A DNA stretch of 64,000 nt from Arthrobacter rhombi. Its GTDB lineage: Bacteria > Actinomycetota > Actinomycetes > Actinomycetales > Micrococcaceae. The DNA is taken from positions 1 to 64,000 of the forward strand of contig NZ_FUHW01000021.1 of the NCBI RefSeq assembly GCF_900163545.1, read 5' to 3'. The notes under the pieces were generated by a model. The model did no database searches. It was not told the origin of the DNA and worked only from the letters and a program-made list of their open reading frames with translations. Positions within the stretch are counted from its first letter, which is position 1; every line of letters begins with the position of its first letter. Position numbers and translations under genes: made by a program. This document shows positions 62,268 through 64,000 of the stretch, one piece after another.

Positions 62268-62291
62268 CAAAGGGGGCCGCCCCCCCCTTTG
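62268..62291. terminator. GC-rich hairpin at the start of the repeat tract
   Basis: CAAAGGGGG (62268-62276) pairs perfectly with CCCCCTTTG (62283-62291), loop CCGCCC. It separates the IS110 remnant from the A/C-rich tract. Confidence 0.45.
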
Positions 62292-62449
62292 GTAGATGTG
62301 CGAAAGCCAGCAAGACCATCCAAGGCGACCATAGTCAGTTTGTGTGGTCAGCCAGTCTTCTAGACTTTGCTCCATCCAGCACGCTCCCGGTGGCCTTGGG
62401 GACCTCGGGAAACCTGGAATCCTTGGGGTACCTGACAAGAGCAGGGGCT

Positions 62450-62473
62450 CGACCCATGAGGGCGGCCACCAAA
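62450..62473 (+). repeat. Repeat copy 1 (GGCGGCCACCAA)
   Basis: CGACCCATGAG then GGCGGCCACCAAA; core 62461-62472. Confidence 0.7.
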
Positions 62474-62665
62474 GAGTATCCGGAGGACCCTCGAGGGTAA
62501 GCAGCTTTGGAGTTCACTATCCCCGGAGCCCAAGTACACGAGCATGCGGGAGACCCATGAAGACCCGGAGAACCGGGCACCCCCAGTAAATGGTCAGGTC
62601 CCCTTTGAAAGCAGGAACACAGGGAACCCCAAGGATCCCACGGGCACGCCCTACAAAGGACAGCA

Positions 62666-62690
62666 ACCCTCATTAGGGGCGGCCACCAAA
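62666..62690 (+). repeat. Repeat copy 2 (GGCGGCCACCAA)
   Basis: ACCCTCATTAGG then GGCGGCCACCAAA; core 62678-62689. Confidence 0.7.
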
Positions 62691-62791
62691 ATAGAAGCCA
62701 CTCCACAAATACAACCAGCCAATGGGCCACCACCCAACGATGGAAACTATTAAGGCCAACCGACCTCTATAGCCCAGCCACAGCGATACCC

Positions 62792-62814
62792 CGACCCTCG
62801 AAGGCGGCCACCAA
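62792..62814 (+). repeat. Repeat copy 3 (GGCGGCCACCAA)
   Basis: CGACCCTCGAA then GGCGGCCACCAA; core 62803-62814. Confidence 0.7.
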
Positions 62815-63130
62815 GCAGGAAACCCGAAGACCAAGAGCAAGCAGTCCCCAACCCAGCCACCCACCAGCTCAAAGCACTCCAATGGCCCCATGAAACCCAA
62901 GGATCCAAAAGCTCAGCACACCTATAGAAAGCCAGCCACCCACTCGAGGTCAAGCATCCCCGGAGCCCCCAGAACCCCAAGACACCAACCTGCAAGAGTC
63001 GGCCCCTCGATTGCTCACCACCAAAAAGGCAGCCCACTCGAAGAGCAGAACGAATAGAGGTCCGCGCAAGCCCATCAGGGAAATCGCCTCGGAAAACTAA
63101 TCCCCCAGAACCCGGTCACCAGCGCACCAC

Positions 63131-63154
63131 CGACCCACGAGGGCGGCCACCAAA
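63131..63154 (+). repeat. Repeat copy 4 (GGCGGCCACCAA)
   Basis: CGACCCACGAG then GGCGGCCACCAAA; core 63142-63153. Confidence 0.7.
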
Positions 63155-63326
63155 ACAAGCGAAGCAGCACGAAGAAGAGTGGTTCAGAAGCACTCCTATC
63201 CGGGGCAACTCAACCGACTGATCACGACGTGGCTCAATAATTCTCAAAATACCCTCACAGCCCCCATTGCTGGGAAGTCGCTAGCTGCACACTCCGTCGG
63301 CGATGGTCGCTTGGAAATGTGGATCT

Positions 63327-63382
63327 GGCAAGTAACCCTTACCGGTATGGGTTACCCGGTTGGGTTACCCGTATGACTTGCC
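63327..63382. repeat. Iteron/palindrome cluster
   Basis: Outer arms GGCAAGT (63327-63333) and ACTTGCC (63376-63382). Inside are two direct repeats TGGGTTACCCG (63348-63358, 63361-63371), each nearly palindromic, and an inverted partial copy GTAACCC (63332-63338). Candidate binding site for a resolvase, replication or partition protein. 63383-63569 holds nothing I can name. Confidence 0.55.
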
Positions 63383-63569
63383 CACGTGGGTGCGGGATGC
63401 GTACTTCTTGGCATAGAGCGGCGTTCTCTGCGAGCTTTGAAGGGCATGGAGTGAACGGGATCGAAGAATGCTCAGTCCGTCGGGGTAGACCTGACCTAGC
63501 TAACAGGCCTTAAGGCAGGGCTAAGTACACGTCTGAGGGCGATTGCTGCCAGCTTTAACTCACCAGAAT

Positions 63570-63806
63570 TCAGGCCCATTCGGCTGTGTCGGTGACTGAT
63601 GGAGCGCCTGTGGGAGTCAGCCCCATAGTTTTGTCATCGTTTTGGTCGCTTTTTCGGTGTGCCTGCCGCACGGCGTGCGTAGTGCGCCCAACTACTACTG
63701 CGATTTCATTGGCGGACATTCCGGCTCGGCGCATGGCTTCAATTCCACGTCGGCGTGTCACTCGAATCCGCGTCGCCGCCTCAGTTGCTTTAGTCGTCCG
63801 GTTCAA
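63570..63806 (-). CDS. Small helix-turn-helix protein
   Basis: 78 residues from TTG 63806 with GGAG 10 nt upstream. A basic N-terminus and an HTH (RRRGIEAMRRAGMSANEIAV ... GRTTHAVRQAHRK) as in resolvase C-terminal or sigma-like domains. It begins 6 nt after the resolvase stop, so both are likely one transcript. Function unknown. Confidence 0.5.
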   Translation of the reverse strand: MNRTTKATEAATRIRVTRRRGIEAMRRAGMSANEIAVVVGRTTHAVRQAHRKSDQNDDKTMGLTPTGAPSVTDTAEWA

Positions 63807-63812
63807 GCGGGA

Positions 63813-64000
63813 TCACTCCTCTGCCGATGTTAGCGATGGGGTTGGTCGGGGAGGCAGATGCCGGTACAAACTGGAGCGGGTTATGCCCGTTAGCCCAACG
63901 ATGTCTTTAATGGAATGACCATGGTTGCGGAGGTGCTCGGCATAGGCGAGCTTCGCGGATTCGACGACGCTGGGTCGCCCTACCCGTTTTCCCTTGCTGG
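63813..64000 (-). CDS. Small serine recombinase (resolvase/invertase), C-terminal part
   Basis: The visible 61 residues read KRVGRPSVVESAKLAYAEHL, then RNHGHSIKDIVGLTGITRSSLYRHLPPRP, the DNA-binding HTH of Tn3-type resolvases and Hin/Pin-type invertases. The catalytic domain lies beyond the window end, so activity cannot be judged. Stop TGA at 63813-63815. Confidence 0.8.
   Translation of the reverse strand, partial: SKGKRVGRPSVVESAKLAYAEHLRNHGHSIKDIVGLTGITRSSLYRHLPPRPTPSLTSAEE

Larger units (their letters stand above)
62310..63180. other. A/C-rich, T-poor non-coding tract with dispersed repeats
   Basis: About 870 bp with strong strand asymmetry: in 62701-63060 I count roughly 32 T and 69 G in 360 nt, so A+C is about 72%. 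No plus-strand gene. Minus-strand frames are Trp/Gly/Leu-rich and look like a result of composition. Four copies of a GGCGGCCACCAA-centred repeat, all in the same direction, plus other repeated words (ATCCCCGGAGCCC at 62519 and 62956; CCCAAGGATCC at 62628 and 62896; CAGCCACCCAC at 62854 and 62933). Confidence 0.6.
46500..64000 (+). mobile_element. Integrative element inserted in comM (left part)
   Basis: Begins with a large serine integrase at the comM junction and runs past the window end. Contents: IS3 remnant with MITE, unknown membrane proteins, type I restriction-modification, IS110, DUF4365 protein, repeat tract, resolvase. No phage structural or conjugation gene is in this part, so phage versus ICE cannot be decided. 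Confidence 0.7.

Noticed and set aside
61783..62295. Complete plus-strand gene upstream of the repeat tract
   Set aside because: Only the middle part matches an IS110 transposase; ends are random and Arg-rich, so it is called a remnant.
62335..63037. Minus-strand frames in the A/C-rich tract
   Set aside because: Trp/Gly/Leu-rich translations arise from the G/T-rich strand; no start signals, and the repeats fall in different frames.
62310..63180. CRISPR array
   Set aside because: Only four ~24-bp repeats, spaced 125-339 bp apart and imperfect, with no cas genes.
1..64000. tRNA or rRNA genes
   Set aside because: I saw no TpsiC-like GGTTCGA-x-TCC arms in cloverleaf context and no rRNA-like stretches; the integrase uses comM, not a tRNA, as target.

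Overview
The window looks like the chromosome of a Gram-positive actinobacterium of the order Micrococcales, most likely Micrococcaceae or a close relative. This is inferred from the housekeeping order DUF177-rpmF-rnc-mutM / smc-ftsY / ffh-rpsP-KH-rimM-trmD-rplS-lepB-lepB-rnhB-DUF2469-yraN-comM, from DUF2469 (an actinobacterial marker family), from many GTG/TTG starts, and from an oleA-oleBC-oleD olefin cluster with the fused oleBC known from Micrococcus-type actinobacteria. The genus cannot be named from the sequence alone.

Layout. (1) 1-8.5 kb: an IS-rich junk region with two cell-wall glycopolymer genes, a GT4-type glycosyltransferase with a doubtful start and a membrane-anchored CDP-glycerol glycerophosphotransferase-like protein. 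They sit among IS3-family copies and remnants and a 3'-truncated IS110 transposase. (2) 8.5-22.9 kb: DUF177-rpmF-rnc-mutM, a serine hydrolase, the olefin operon oleA-oleBC-oleD (minus strand), smc, an MFS exporter and ftsY. (3) 22.9-27.7 kb: a hexapeptide acetyltransferase, an IS3-family copy killed by one nonsense codon, an acyltransferase-3-like membrane protein, and two tandem universal stress proteins whose leaders share a hairpin next to the ribosome binding site. (4) 27.8-46.5 kb: visibly more GC-rich. It holds zwf, ffh, a Nudix-like protein, an esterase/aminoacyl-lipid synthase pair, an aldo/keto reductase, a PrsW-like protease, the rpsP-to-DUF2469 translation/secretion block, a methyltransferase, a TM2 protein with Ltp repeats, yraN and the first 88 codons of comM.

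(5) 46.5 kb to the window end: an integrative element. comM is cut after codon ~85 and a large serine integrase starts at the junction; the rest of comM is not in the window, so the element is at least 17.5 kb. Its visible cargo is a dead IS3 element carrying a nested 416-bp MITE-like insertion, two unknown membrane proteins, a complete type I restriction-modification operon (hsdM-hsdS-hsdR plus a small ribbon-helix-helix gene), an intact IS110, and a DUF4365 nuclease-like protein. Next comes a ~0.9-kb A/C-rich, T-poor non-coding tract with four copies of a GGCGGCCACCAA-centred repeat, then an iteron-like site, a small HTH protein and the C-terminus of a small serine resolvase running off the window.

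How genes work together: OleA condenses two fatty acyl-CoAs, OleD reduces, OleC makes a beta-lactone and OleB decarboxylates it to a long-chain olefin. FtsY and Ffh are the two GTPases of SRP targeting, next to two signal peptidases. RpsP, RimM, TrmD and RplS form the classic ribosome maturation cluster. HsdM/S/R and the DUF4365 protein make the integrated element a likely defence carrier. Best leads for something undescribed: the A/C-rich repeat tract with the neighbouring resolvase and iterons, the MITE-like element, the conserved IS110 non-coding ends, the universal-stress-protein leader hairpins, and the TM2-Ltp protein.
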